A stretch of 64,000 nucleotides of DNA from Sporobacter sp038405045 (GTDB lineage: Bacteria; Bacillota; Clostridia; Oscillospirales; Oscillospiraceae): contig JBBZIV010000001.1 of NCBI GenBank assembly GCA_038405045.1, positions 248,001-312,000 of the forward strand, given 5' to 3'. Both the position numbers and the translations under genes were made by a program. The notes beneath the pieces are model-generated. The model ran no database searches. It saw only the letters and a list, made by a program, of their open reading frames with translations, and was not told where the DNA came from. Every line of letters starts with the position of its first letter. Positions within the stretch are counted from its first letter, which is position 1. Shown piece by piece: positions 14,009 through 22,786 of the stretch.

Positions 14009-16150
14009 ATGGGACTGACTGGCACATCAACCGGCGCGGGAGTCATTAGCCGCGTCGGTCTACATATTGAAAGAGAAACGCCGCAGGATAAAATGATCGC
14101 GCTCGCGGGCAATCCGAATGTCGGCAAAAGCACCGTTTTCAACACCTTGACAGGACTAAACCAGCATACAGGTAACTGGCCGGGCAAAACCGTCGCGCAC
14201 GCCGTCGGAAAATGCCGCTTTCAGGATCAAAACTTCATTGTGGTTGATCTCCCCGGGACGTATTCGCTGATGGCAAACACAGCGGAAGAAGAGATTGCCC
14301 GCGACTTTATTTGCTTTGGCGGAGCCGACGCCGTCGTCATTGTCGCCGATGCCACTTGCCTTGAGCGAAACCTGAACCTCGTGCTTCAAACCTTGGAAAT
14401 GACCGACAAGGTGGTGCTCTGTGTCAATCTCATGGATGAGGCCGATAAAAAGAAGATACGACTGGACCTCAGCCGCCTGTCGTCTGACCTTGGCATTCCG
14501 GTCGTCGGGACTTCTGCCCGCAGTGGGAAAGGCCTTGAACGCCTGATGGAAGCTGTGTCCTCCATTGCCGACGGCAGCGTTGAAACAGCACCTGTAACGG
14601 TAACTTACGGTGATGAGATCGAGAAGGCCGTTTCGATGGTGCAGCCCGCCGTCGCGCGTGTTACAGGCAGGCACGTTCGCAGCAGATGGTTGTCACTCAA
14701 GCTCTTGGAAGGGGACAGCAGTCTCAAAAGCGCCTTGTTAGACAATATTGGCGGCGACTTCCTAGAGGTTCTCGCGCCGAGCCTATGTCAAGCCGAGCGG
14801 CTTTTAAAAGAGGCTGGCTATTCGGCTGAGGTGCTTCGGGATCATCTTGTGACGCGAATGATCAAAGCGGGCGAGCACATTGCCTGCGGCGTCATATCCT
14901 ATGGCCGAAAAGATCACGCCGAACGGGACAGAAAGATGGATAAAATCCTCACATCAAAGCTGACCGGTTTTCCCATCATGCTGTTACTGTTATTCGGCGT
15001 GTTTTGGATCACAATGGCAGGCGCCAATATTCCATCCGGGTGGCTGGCTGACGGGCTTTTCTGGCTTCAAAATCGGCTGACCGAATTATTTGAATGGATG
15101 TCGGCGCCTGCGTGGCTCAAGGGCGTTTTTGTCGACGGTATTTATCGCACGCTGGCTTGGGTCGTCTCTGTGATGTTGCCGCCGATGGCCATTTTTTTCC
15201 CGCTGTTTACACTGCTGGAGGATTCGGGTTATCTGCCGCGCATTGCCTTTAATCTCGATAATTTCTTCCGAAAAGCCTGCGCACACGGGAAACAGGCCCT
15301 GACGATGTGTATGGGCTTCGGTTGTAACGCTGCGGGCGTTATCGGCTGTCGCATCATTGATTCGCCCCGCGAGCGCCTGATTGCGACCATTACCAATAAT
15401 TTTGTGCCGTGTAACGGGCGTTTCCCTACGTTGATTGCCATTATATCCATGTTTTTTGCCGTGAGTGGTGCTGGGGCATCCGTCGTCTCAACGCTTATTT
15501 TGACAGCCGTTATCGTCTTGGGCGTGGCGATGACCGTTGTGATGTCAAAACTGCTGTCGAAAACAATACTCAAGGGGATGCCCTCTGCCTTTAACCTGGA
15601 GCTGCCGCCGTACAGGCGGCCGCAAATCGGCAAGGTCATTATCCGCTCCGTCTTCGACAGGACGCTGTTTGTGTTGTTCAGGGCAGTCGTCGTCGCCGCA
15701 CCGGCCGGTCTTCTCATTTGGGTCTTCGCCAATGTTGACGTCGGAAATATGAGCTTGTTGGCCCACGGGGCGGCATTATTAGATCCCTTTGCCAAACTCT
15801 TTGGGCTTGACGGCATTATTCTGATGGCCTTTATACTCGGATTTCCGGCAAACGAAATCGTCGTGCCGATCATCATCATGAGCTATATGGCCACAGGGTC
15901 ACTGACGGAGCTGAGCAGCTTGGCCGACCTGCATACGCTGCTTGTTCATAACGGCTGGACATGGCTGACGGCCGTCTGTGTCATGCTGTTTTCACTGATG
16001 CACTGGCCATGCGGCACGACGTGTATGACAATCCGAAAGGAGACGCAAAGCTTAAAATGGACGGCGGTATCTGTCGCCGTGCCGACCATAACGGGGATGA
16101 CGATTTGCTTTGTCGTGGCAAACACCGCGCGTCTTCTTGGCCTCGCCTGA
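14009..16150 (+). CDS. feoB: Ferrous iron transporter FeoB
   Basis: The protein has 713 residues. The N-terminal GTPase has G1 GNPNVGKST, switch I TGNWPGKTV, G3 DLPGTYSL and a G4-like NLMDEADKK. A membrane domain follows with two Gate-like halves and the conserved MCMGFGCNAAGV and NNFVPCNGRFP segments, whose cysteines are thought to be in the Fe(II) path. The start chosen is ATG 14009 (MGLTGTSTGAG, typical FeoB opening) with AAGGAG 6 nt upstream. An in-frame ATG at 13931 overlaps the feoA stop and would add 26 residues of atypical sequence. The operon is probably repressed by the divergent DtxR-type protein. Confidence 0.95.
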   Translation: MGLTGTSTGAGVISRVGLHIERETPQDKMIALAGNPNVGKSTVFNTLTGLNQHTGNWPGKTVAHAVGKCRFQDQNFIVVDLPGTYSLMANTAEEEIARDFICFGGADAVVIVADATCLERNLNLVLQTLEMTDKVVLCVNLMDEADKKKIRLDLSRLSSDLGIPVVGTSARSGKGLERLMEAVSSIADGSVETAPVTVTYGDEIEKAVSMVQPAVARVTGRHVRSRWLSLKLLEGDSSLKSALLDNIGGDFLEVLAPSLCQAERLLKEAGYSAEVLRDHLVTRMIKAGEHIACGVISYGRKDHAERDRKMDKILTSKLTGFPIMLLLLFGVFWITMAGANIPSGWLADGLFWLQNRLTELFEWMSAPAWLKGVFVDGIYRTLAWVVSVMLPPMAIFFPLFTLLEDSGYLPRIAFNLDNFFRKACAHGKQALTMCMGFGCNAAGVIGCRIIDSPRERLIATITNNFVPCNGRFPTLIAIISMFFAVSGAGASVVSTLILTAVIVLGVAMTVVMSKLLSKTILKGMPSAFNLELPPYRRPQIGKVIIRSVFDRTLFVLFRAVVVAAPAGLLIWVFANVDVGNMSLLAHGAALLDPFAKLFGLDGIILMAFILGFPANEIVVPIIIMSYMATGSLTELSSLADLHTLLVHNGWTWLTAVCVMLFSLMHWPCGTTCMTIRKETQSLKWTAVSVAVPTITGMTICFVVANTARLLGLA

Positions 16151-16235
16151 CGGCACTTTTAAATGGATGTTTGCCGCCGCCCCGAATGGCGCGGGCGGAC
16201 AAGCCTTCCTGGCTTTGAAAATTTTATCTGCCCTC

Positions 16236-16264
16236 TTGACATCTTAACTACTATGTAGTACGAT
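16236..16264 (+). promoter_or_regulatory. Promoter of the PadR-ABC operon with inverted repeat
   Basis: TTGACA (16236-16241) and TACGAT (16259-16264) are 17 bp apart. ACTAC-TAT-GTAGT (16247-16259) in the spacer is an inverted repeat placed so that a bound PadR protein would block the promoter. A GTAGTAAGTAATAC stretch follows. Confidence 0.6.
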
Positions 16265-16313
16265 ATACCAGTAGTAAGTAATACATCATATCAGTTATAT
16301 AGACTAGTAAAGG

Positions 16314-16655
16314 GTGATAGTACTGGAGAATCTCACTGAAATGCTCAAAGGGGTGCTTGAGGGCTGTGTCCTTGAAATCATCAGCCGCGAGCAAACGTAC
16401 GGTTATGAGATCACGCGGCGGCTGAATTCCCTCGGTTTTACAGATGTTGTAGAGGGAACGGTCTACACGATTTTGGTGCGGCTTGAGAAGAATAAGCTTG
16501 TAGACATCGAAAAAAAGCCGTCCGACATGGGGCCGCCGCGCAAGTTTTTTATGCTCAACGACGCGGGACGTGCTGAGCTGGGGCGATTCTGGGAAAAATG
16601 GGAGTTCGTTGTGTCAAAATTAGACCATTTAAAGGAGGGGCAAACAAATGTCTGA
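16314..16655 (+). CDS. PadR-family transcriptional regulator
   Basis: The protein has 113 residues and the PadR winged helix EMLKGVLEGCVLEIISREQTY, GYEITRRL, EGTVYTILVRLE and GPPRKFFMLN. The start is uncertain: GTG 16314 is the conventional choice, but CTG 16323 would give the usual ME-NL-EM-LKG opening with better spacing to AGGG. It is first in a four-gene operon with a DUF1048 protein and an ABC exporter, and overlaps the next gene by 8 bp. It presumably represses the operon until a toxic compound is present. Confidence 0.9.
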   Translation: MIVLENLTEMLKGVLEGCVLEIISREQTYGYEITRRLNSLGFTDVVEGTVYTILVRLEKNKLVDIEKKPSDMGPPRKFFMLNDAGRAELGRFWEKWEFVVSKLDHLKEGQTNV

Positions 16656-17016
16656 GTTTTTTGATAACTATTTTAATATTAAAAAAATGATTGACAGCAA
16701 GCGAGCATACAAGCTGCAGATGGCGAGGGTTGCCGCGCTGCCGGAGGATTATCGATACGTCTTCAAGAAAATTCAGTCACACATGTGGATGTTTGCCTCA
16801 GGTTCCGGCTACGACATGCTGAAAATTCATGAGGATTTGATTGATCTTTTCGAATCCGGTGCGGCGGAAGGCAAGCCGGTTTTGGAGATGACCGGCGAGG
16901 ACGTGGCTTCGTTCTGTGATGAGCTTTTACGCAGCGCCAGAACATACACGGAAGACTGGCGTGCAACGCTCAACCGCGACATACAGAAAAAACTTGGAAA
17001 AAGGAAGGATTCATAA
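16648..17016 (+). CDS. DUF1048-family protein
   Basis: This 122-residue all-helical cytosolic protein has the DUF1048 arrangement: an N-terminal helix with KKMIDSKRAYK, YRYVFKKIQSHMWMFASGSG, and a final V..FCDELLRSARTYTEDWR helix. DUF1048 genes are regularly found between PadR regulators and DrrAB-type exporters, exactly as here. The biochemical role is unknown. It overlaps padR by 8 bp and the ATPase start by one base (TAATG). Confidence 0.85.
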   Translation: MSEFFDNYFNIKKMIDSKRAYKLQMARVAALPEDYRYVFKKIQSHMWMFASGSGYDMLKIHEDLIDLFESGAAEGKPVLEMTGEDVASFCDELLRSARTYTEDWRATLNRDIQKKLGKRKDS

Positions 17017-17789
17017 TGATGGAAACAGCCATAGAAGTTAACGGTCTGCGAAAATCCTTCAAAGAGACGGACGTTCTGAAGGGCGTCGATTTCACAGTTC
17101 AGCGTGGTGAGATATTCGCCCTACTCGGTTCCAATGGCGCGGGAAAGACGACAATCGTAAAAATCCTTTCAACGCTCATTCGGCCCGACGGCGGCACAGC
17201 GCGCGTTTGCGGCTTTGACGTCGGGCGCGAGCCCGACAAGGTGCGGCAATCCATCAGCCTGACGGGGCAATTTGCCGCTGTGGACGGCATTCTAACCGGG
17301 CGGGAGAACCTTATACTTATTGCCAAATTACGCGATACAGCCAATCCACAAGAAGTTGCCGACAGCCTGCTAGAGCGCTTTGGCCTCCGTGATGCGGCGG
17401 GCCGTCGGGCAGGAACGTATTCCGGCGGCATGACGCGGCGGCTCGATATCGCCATGAGCCTTATTGGGTCGCCCCCCGTCATATTTCTGGACGAACCGAC
17501 AACCGGGCTTGACCCCGAGGCACGGATGGAGGTTTGGAAAATGGTGAAGGAGCTGGCGGCAAATGGCACAACGGTATTTCTGACGACGCAGCATTTGGAG
17601 GAAGCGGAGCAGCTTGCCGACAAAATCGCGATCCTGCACGGCGGAAAAATCATCGTGAGCGGGACGCTTTATGACCTGAAGCAGCTGTTTCCGCCATCGA
17701 CGGTCGAATACATCGAAAAGCAGCCGACGCTCGAGGAAATATTCCTCGCCATCGTCAGCAAAAAGGAGCGTGCTTCCGATGAAAAATAA
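17016..17789 (+). CDS. ABC exporter ATPase (DrrA-like)
   Basis: This 257-residue nucleotide-binding protein has Walker A GSNGAGKTT, signature YSGGMTRRL, Walker B VIFLDEPTTGLD and a H-loop TTQHLEEAE. The C-terminal extension after GTLYDLKQ is short. It energises the membrane protein of the following gene. Antibiotic or peptide export is typical for DrrAB-type pairs under PadR control; the substrate is not known. Confidence 0.92.
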   Translation: MMETAIEVNGLRKSFKETDVLKGVDFTVQRGEIFALLGSNGAGKTTIVKILSTLIRPDGGTARVCGFDVGREPDKVRQSISLTGQFAAVDGILTGRENLILIAKLRDTANPQEVADSLLERFGLRDAAGRRAGTYSGGMTRRLDIAMSLIGSPPVIFLDEPTTGLDPEARMEVWKMVKELAANGTTVFLTTQHLEEAEQLADKIAILHGGKIIVSGTLYDLKQLFPPSTVEYIEKQPTLEEIFLAIVSKKERASDEK

Positions 17790-18537
17790 AACAGGTGTCC
17801 TGTTCGGGCGTTCCATGCGGCACATTCTGCGCAGCCCCGATACGATTATCACGGTTGCAATTGTCCCGATTATGATGATGCTGCTGTTTGTCTACGTCTT
17901 CGGCGGCGCGATCAAAATGAGTATGGACCCCAATGTGAATTACGTCACCTATCTGCTACCGGGCATCCTGTTGATGGCCATCGCCAGCGGTATTGCCTAC
18001 ACCGCATTGCGGCTGTTTATGGATATACAGGGCGGGCTTTTCGCGCGCTTTAGCGCCATGCCCATCAAACGCGCGTCAATACTGTGGGGGCATGTCCTCA
18101 CATCGCTTGTTTCCAACGCAATTTCTGTTGCTGCGATAATCCTTGTAGCCTTGTTGATCGGCTTCCGTTCCGGCGCGGGCATCCTCGCATGGATGGCCGT
18201 CACGGGGATTCTGGCGCTGTTCACCCTGGCGCTGACGTGGGTCGCGGTTCTGCCGGGCCTCACGGCAAAATCTATGGAAGGCGCAACCGCTTTTTCTTAT
18301 CCGCTCATATTTCTGCCCTTTATCAGCTCCGCCTTTACCCCGACCGAAACAATGCCGCCTGTCGTCCGAGCCTTTGCCGAAAACCAGCCGGTGACCTCGA
18401 TTGTGGACGCCATCCGGGCGCTCTTGACGAACCAATCGGTTGGCAATGATATATGGGTCGCGCTTATATGGTGCGTTGGGATTTTGATCGTTGCGTATAT
18501 CTTCGCCATGATGGTGTATAAACACAAAATCGCCTAA
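17779..18537 (+). CDS. ABC-2 type exporter permease (DrrB-like)
   Basis: This 252-residue permease has six hydrophobic helices and the ABC-2 motif FARFSAMPIKR followed by NQPVTSIVDAIRALL near the end. ATG 17779 is preferred to GTG 17770 because AAGGAG would lie only about 2 nt from the GTG. It pairs with the preceding ATPase and ends the operon, followed by a strong hairpin. Confidence 0.9.
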   Translation: MKNKTGVLFGRSMRHILRSPDTIITVAIVPIMMMLLFVYVFGGAIKMSMDPNVNYVTYLLPGILLMAIASGIAYTALRLFMDIQGGLFARFSAMPIKRASILWGHVLTSLVSNAISVAAIILVALLIGFRSGAGILAWMAVTGILALFTLALTWVAVLPGLTAKSMEGATAFSYPLIFLPFISSAFTPTETMPPVVRAFAENQPVTSIVDAIRALLTNQSVGNDIWVALIWCVGILIVAYIFAMMVYKHKIA

Positions 18538-18590
18538 ACGCCACCGCTTATTCAGACGACAGCAGCACTGGCAAGATCACACAAACAAAC

Positions 18591-18623
18591 AAGGCACCCG
18601 ACGCTTCAGACGTCGGGTGCCTT
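18591..18623. terminator. Hairpin terminator between converging units
   Basis: AAGGCACCCGACG (18591-18603) pairs perfectly with 18611-18623. It lies between the ABC permease and the converging small gene and may serve both strands, though T-runs are short. Confidence 0.75.
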
Positions 18624-18631
18624 GTAATGAT

Positions 18632-19003
18632 TTAATTTTTCTGTCTTTCGCTGATTTCTTTTTCGATCAATGATTTTGAGATCGTCATGGCCGCCATTAT
18701 TTTATTTAAGCGCGTATACTGTGCGGTACCCTCCGTACAATTCAGCTGTGCTTTTTCACACTTGCTGATGATGGATATGATAGGTGGCAGCGCTTTCGCT
18801 AAATCTTCCTTTGTGTATGTGCCGGTTATTTTTTCTCCTTGCAAGAGTGATTTCGACATGTAAAGTGCTTTCATCCTGTTTTGAAGGAGTGTGTACTGAG
18901 ACGTCCCCGCCGCAAATTTCGGCTGCTGCTTTTCACACCGGGAGATCAGTGACAATACCATGAGCAGCGCATTTTCAATTTCTTCTGTCGAATAGTCGTC
19001 CAA
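18632..19003 (-). CDS. Small protein of two tandem helical repeats, unknown function
   Basis: The 123-residue protein is built of two similar units of about 57 residues: Y-S-T-E-E-I-E-NAL..VLSLISRCEKQQ...GTSQYT.LQNRM.AL.MSKSL, then Y-T-K-E-D-L-A-KAL..IISIISKCEKAQ...GTAQYT.LNKIM.AM.ISKSL. No signal peptide or membrane helix is present. The start is TTG 19003 with GAGGT 8 nt upstream. It lies 11 bp after the RCC1-repeat gene on the same strand, so they are likely one transcript. No known family was recognised; the internal duplication suggests a pseudo-symmetric helical bundle. Confidence 0.7.
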   Translation of the reverse strand: MDDYSTEEIENALLMVLSLISRCEKQQPKFAAGTSQYTLLQNRMKALYMSKSLLQGEKITGTYTKEDLAKALPPIISIISKCEKAQLNCTEGTAQYTRLNKIMAAMTISKSLIEKEISERQKN

Positions 19004-19014
19004 TTGATTTTACC

Positions 19015-19788
19015 TCAACAGTCTGCGCCGCTCAAGCCACGCCATGTGCCCACGTCGCATTGGCCATACGTGTTATCGCCGACAGCAACGACTGTGCCGT
19101 CCGATCGAAGGCCGAGCGTATGTGCGCAGCCCGCCGCAACCGATACAATGTCGCGCCAAGAGCTGACCGCGCATTGGCCATATTCATTATTGCCAACAGC
19201 AACGACCGTGCCGTCCGATTTTAAACAGACGGTATGGCTACTGCCAGCCGCAATTGCGGCAATATCGCTCAAGCCGCCCACGTTGCACTGGCCATGAGCA
19301 TTGAGGCCCGCGGTGACCATAGTGCCATCTGCTTTTAGACCGACAGTATGGAGGTAACCGGCTGCAATCATCACGATATCGCGCCATGAGCCAACCGCGC
19401 ATTGGCCGTATCGATGATTTCCAACGGCCGTTACCGTGCCATCAATTTTAAGACCGACCGTATGCCAGTCGCCGGCCGCGACCGCCGCAATGCCCCGCCA
19501 ATCGCCGACATCGCATGCGCCTTCGTTCTTTCGGCCGACAGCAATGACCGTGCCATCCGATCGCAGGCCGATTGATCGGCGCCACCCCGCCGCAAGTGAT
19601 ACGATATCGCGCCAGGCGTTGACATCGCACTGGCCATCTGTATTCAGGCCAATGGCAACGGCTGTGCCGTCTGATCGAAGCCCTAGTGTATGCGCATTAC
19701 CTGTGTTCGTCGCCATATGAACGTTTCCGGCTGCAACCGATACAATATCGCGCCATAAGCCCACGCGGCATTCGCCCGCTCCATCCAC
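19015..19788 (-). pseudogene. RCC1-repeat protein, probably 5'-truncated
   Basis: The 257-residue ORF is almost entirely RCC1-type repeats of about 38 residues, each with AAG...HT.GL.SDGTV.AVG...YGQC.V..WRDI. Six full units are seen, with a seventh started at the C-terminus (RGLSGADC) and a broken one at the N-terminus (GECRVGLW). The ORF therefore opens in mid-repeat; a stop codon lies 9 bp upstream of the GTG and no ribosome-binding site or signal peptide is seen. The sequence upstream does not continue the repeats in any frame. It may be the 3' part of a longer RCC1-like beta-propeller gene cut by rearrangement, or a degenerate but expressed protein. The repeats are usually protein-binding surfaces. 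Confidence 0.65.
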
Positions 19789-19824
19789 ACCACCGTCTCA
19801 ACGTGCCTTGAGTGCGTAAAAAAG

Positions 19825-20193
19825 ATGTCGCACCTCTCTGGTATCCCCTTAGTGGGAAGACATGTTTCAGAAACAGTCGCCTGGATAGACTATTTTTTCC
19901 ATCGATTTGCCGCCTGCTTTTATGTTGCCATTCATGTAAATTGCAAGCAAGAAAACCTTCAGCTTCTCCCGTACACAAAATATGTACTGAACTTTTCCGG
20001 CAAGTCCCCGGATAATTTACATGAATTGGTGCTCAAAGCGCGGTTTGGTCAGCATATGGTCGCAGAGCCGGAGGCATGTAAGTTATTGGATTGTGCCAAA
20101 GGGCTGGCAGATCAGGTCAGGTCAGAGGAAATGCGCCATTGTTCCGCCGATTTGTCGGAGAATATGTTCATGCGCTGTTTTAGCTATAAGTAG
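19825..20193 (+). CDS. Orphan ORF of unknown function
   Basis: This 122-residue ORF has no recognised motif. It ends three bases before a clear terminator, and its codon use in the 3' half looks coding. The ATG lacks a good Shine-Dalgarno, and the region next to it is the broken end of the RCC1 gene, so it may be the tail of a truncated gene. The first 40 residues are hydrophobic/aromatic; the rest is mixed helical. Function unknown, and a non-coding origin is possible. Confidence 0.3.
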   Translation: MSHLSGIPLVGRHVSETVAWIDYFFHRFAACFYVAIHVNCKQENLQLLPYTKYVLNFSGKSPDNLHELVLKARFGQHMVAEPEACKLLDCAKGLADQVRSEEMRHCSADLSENMFMRCFSYK

Positions 20194-20195
20194 AG

Positions 20196-20222
20196 AGCCT
20201 CGGCTTTTATGCCGAGGCTTTA
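20196..20222 (+). terminator. Hairpin terminator after orphan ORF
   Basis: AGCCTCGGC (20196-20204) and GCCGAGGCT (20211-20219) form a perfect 9-bp stem followed by TTA. The next 120 bases up to the SDR gene stop show nothing recognisable. Confidence 0.7.
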
Positions 20223-20339
20223 CTACAGCCGCCGCAGGCTTATCGGAAAAGGTGCCAGTGCTAATATCTGCATAATATATCCTGTCGAGCACTGCTCACA
20301 ATTACTATGACAGCAGATTTGTTATAATAATTGTGTTTA

Positions 20340-21188
20340 TTATACAACATCATCGTGGTCTGTCCCTGTGATCACATCATACCATTGTTCAATATCCTTC
20401 TCGAAATTTGCTGTTTTTTCTCTGTAATACTGGAGCGTGTCTTTACCCAGCGGAAGATGAACCGGCGGATTTTCACTGTTGACAATTCGAACAAAGGCTT
20501 GTGCGAGCTTTCTGGCATCGCCGGGCTGCTTCTTGTTTACCTGTGTTGCATAATCACGCATTGCACCCACCGTGTCCTTGTAATCTTCAATGACATGACC
20601 AGTTCTTATCAAAGAGGATTCATCCAGGAACTCCGTCCTAAAGAAGCCAGGTTCCACTGCTGTTGCATGGATACCGAACGGTGCCAACTCAATAGCCAGA
20701 GCCTCAGTAATCCCTTCGACCGCGAATTTGGTTGAACAATAGAGTCCCCAGCCGGTGACTCCTGTCAGTCCGCCAACGGAAGAGAGGTTAATTACATGTC
20801 CGGAACGCTGCTTACGCATAAAAGGCAATACTTCACGGGTGACATTCAATAATCCGAAAACATTGGCATCATAATTTTTCCGAACTTCTTCATCTGTGGC
20901 CTCTTCTACGGCACTTAGCAACCCAAAGCCCGCATTATTCACAAGCACATCAATGCGACCGAATTTGTCGATGGCAGCTTTTACGGCGTTCTTGACTTGT
21001 TCAGGGCTGGTGACATCCAAATAAGTTACTAATAGATTTTCATTGTTATCCAGCTTTGTGTACAGATATTCAGGGTTCCTGCGCACGGTGGCCACCACTT
21101 GATCTCCCTGTTCCAAAGCAGCTTTGGCAATCTCAAGACCAAAGCCCCTCGAAGCACCCGTTATAAACCATACTTTTACTTTGCTCAT
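20340..21188 (-). CDS. Short-chain dehydrogenase/reductase
   Basis: The protein has 282 residues and a classical SDR Rossmann fold: TGASRGFG (10-17), NNAG (84-87), catalytic S137, Y150 and K154 in YCSTK. PGFFRTEF follows, and the C-terminal length is typical of SDRs that act on aldehydes, ketones or steroids. R36/R37 after the second strand suggests NADP(H) preference. GGAGG precedes the ATG. The gene upstream on the same strand is an AraC regulator, presumably its activator. Substrate unknown. Base composition is more AT-rich than flanking genes. Confidence 0.9.
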   Translation of the reverse strand: MSKVKVWFITGASRGFGLEIAKAALEQGDQVVATVRRNPEYLYTKLDNNENLLVTYLDVTSPEQVKNAVKAAIDKFGRIDVLVNNAGFGLLSAVEEATDEEVRKNYDANVFGLLNVTREVLPFMRKQRSGHVINLSSVGGLTGVTGWGLYCSTKFAVEGITEALAIELAPFGIHATAVEPGFFRTEFLDESSLIRTGHVIEDYKDTVGAMRDYATQVNKKQPGDARKLAQAFVRIVNSENPPVHLPLGKDTLQYYREKTANFEKDIEQWYDVITGTDHDDVV

Positions 21189-21309
21189 TATTTGTATACC
21201 TCCAATATTATTATTTTGTGAATGCTAACATGCTCATGGTATCATAATTTGAAGGCATATGCTTTTCTGTACAGCTCGATTTTATTGATATTTTAGCTCA
21301 AATTAACAA

Positions 21310-22185
21310 TTACCCATTTGGATTATTTCGAAATGATGATGGAGATATATTAAAATGTTTTTTAAAAATTCTTGAAAAATGGGTCACATTCTCAAGTCCA
21401 ACGGAATAACAAATATCTGTCACGGACATATCTGTATTGATTAAGAGTTCTTTGGCTTTTTGCAACCTTTTTTTCCGAATCCATTCTGAAGGGGAAACAT
21501 TATAAATTTCATGGAAATCTCTTTTAAAACTTGCGAGGCTTCTACCTGATAAGTAGGCTAAGTCACTTATGGAAACCGGATTTCTATAGTTATCCTCAAG
21601 TACATCCTTTATGTCCCTGCGGGCTTGTTGCTTCAATTGGATCATCTGTCCCAGCAAATTGGAATCTTTGGAGGAAATGCTGTAAAGAAGCTCAAGCATT
21701 TTTAGTTTAATCAACCCAGCATCTATGCTTTCGGATTCTGTGAAATAGGGCCTTATAGAGTCAATAAACCCCAGCATCCTGCTGTCAACTGTTTTAACGG
21801 AGATTGGTATAAGCTCCTCGGGGCGCACGATCGTCATATTTGCATATTTTATAAACTCCTGCAGGAATTCATCTTTTAGAAAAAACAGCATGTATTCAAA
21901 CAAATTGTCATTTTCCGGATCTCCGGACTTTTTATAATCAACGGCAATTGATTTCTTTAATAATACCATTTCATTTTTTTTAATTTCATAGGATTGACGT
22001 CCGTAGTTGACCGTATAAAAGCCCTGCAATACAATAAGCAATACGGGATCTTCCAAAAACATCGAACCGGATTTACCGAAGGAATGGGTGCAGGATTCCA
22101 CAGCCGTAAATCCATGAAATTGAATGGATCTTTGATTATATGGTGGTGATGTGAGACCTTCTGGGACTCTAAGCAGTTTATTCAT
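21310..22185 (-). CDS. AraC-family transcriptional regulator
   Basis: The protein has 291 residues. The N-terminal half is a cupin-like effector domain (SMFLEDPVLLIVLQGFYTVNYG). The C-terminal hundred residues have two helix-turn-helix motifs, ISDLAYLSGRSLASFKRDF and VTDICYSVGLENVTHFSRIF, ending with the AraC signature FKKHFNISPSSFR. It lies directly upstream of the SDR gene on the same strand (121-bp gap), so it most likely controls that gene. The ligand is unknown. It shares the lower G+C of its neighbours. Confidence 0.9.
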   Translation of the reverse strand: MNKLLRVPEGLTSPPYNQRSIQFHGFTAVESCTHSFGKSGSMFLEDPVLLIVLQGFYTVNYGRQSYEIKKNEMVLLKKSIAVDYKKSGDPENDNLFEYMLFFLKDEFLQEFIKYANMTIVRPEELIPISVKTVDSRMLGFIDSIRPYFTESESIDAGLIKLKMLELLYSISSKDSNLLGQMIQLKQQARRDIKDVLEDNYRNPVSISDLAYLSGRSLASFKRDFHEIYNVSPSEWIRKKRLQKAKELLINTDMSVTDICYSVGLENVTHFSRIFKKHFNISPSSFRNNPNG

Positions 22186-22272
22186 TGTTTCTTTCCTCGT
22201 AGTTAAATTTTATGTAACCCTTCCTCATGATTACATCCTTTCCAAGTGATTTAGAAAGTTGAAATCCTATAC

Positions 22273-22785
22273 TTATATTGTACGGCTATAAAGTAGATGA
22301 GGTATGTCTTTAGTTTTATAATGTCTTATAAACTGCTTCTTAATAGACATGCCGAGTTTTTCAGCCACTTTTCTTGAAGCCGTATTCTCCGGTCGAATTT
22401 GCGCGGTAATTTCATCTAGATGCAAAATATTAAAAGCATAATTAACACAAGCAGAAGCGGCTTCAAAGGCATACCCATTTCCCCAATATAATTTTTGATA
22501 AATATAGCCAACTCCAATATGATTTTCATCATCTGCTTGTTCGGAAATCAACCCGCTGACTCCAATTAGCTTATCAGACGCTTTTTCTATTACTGCCCAG
22601 TAACTATAACCATCCCTGTTATATCGCATAATATTTTCGTCAATCCACTCAACTACTTCCTCATCAGAAAAGGCATGTTCCCATGCATACATGACATCAA
22701 TGTCCTGCAAAATTGAGCAGACAGAATTAAAATCACCTTTTTGTATTTTCCGCAAATATAAACGTGGTGTTTGTAAAACAACCAT
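22273..22785 (-). CDS. GNAT N-acetyltransferase (RimJ/RimL type)
   Basis: This 170-residue GNAT protein begins TPRLYLRKI. It has an acetyl-CoA loop region in GVGYIYQKLYWGNGYAFEA, and ENTASRKVAEKLGM near the end, the standard RimJ/RimL pattern. The ATG follows the rlmD-like stop by one base, with AGGAG inside the end of that gene, so translation is coupled. Its G+C is clearly lower than that of the methyltransferase gene, so it may have been inserted downstream of it. The substrate could be a ribosomal protein N-terminus or a small amine. Confidence 0.88.
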   Translation of the reverse strand: MVVLQTPRLYLRKIQKGDFNSVCSILQDIDVMYAWEHAFSDEEVVEWIDENIMRYNRDGYSYWAVIEKASDKLIGVSGLISEQADDENHIGVGYIYQKLYWGNGYAFEAASACVNYAFNILHLDEITAQIRPENTASRKVAEKLGMSIKKQFIRHYKTKDIPHLLYSRTI

Positions 22786-22786
22786 G

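Noticed and set aside
15229..15879. 216-residue minus-strand ORF opposite feoB
   Set aside because: Shadow frame; composition is Thr/Ala/Ile-rich from antisense of membrane helices.
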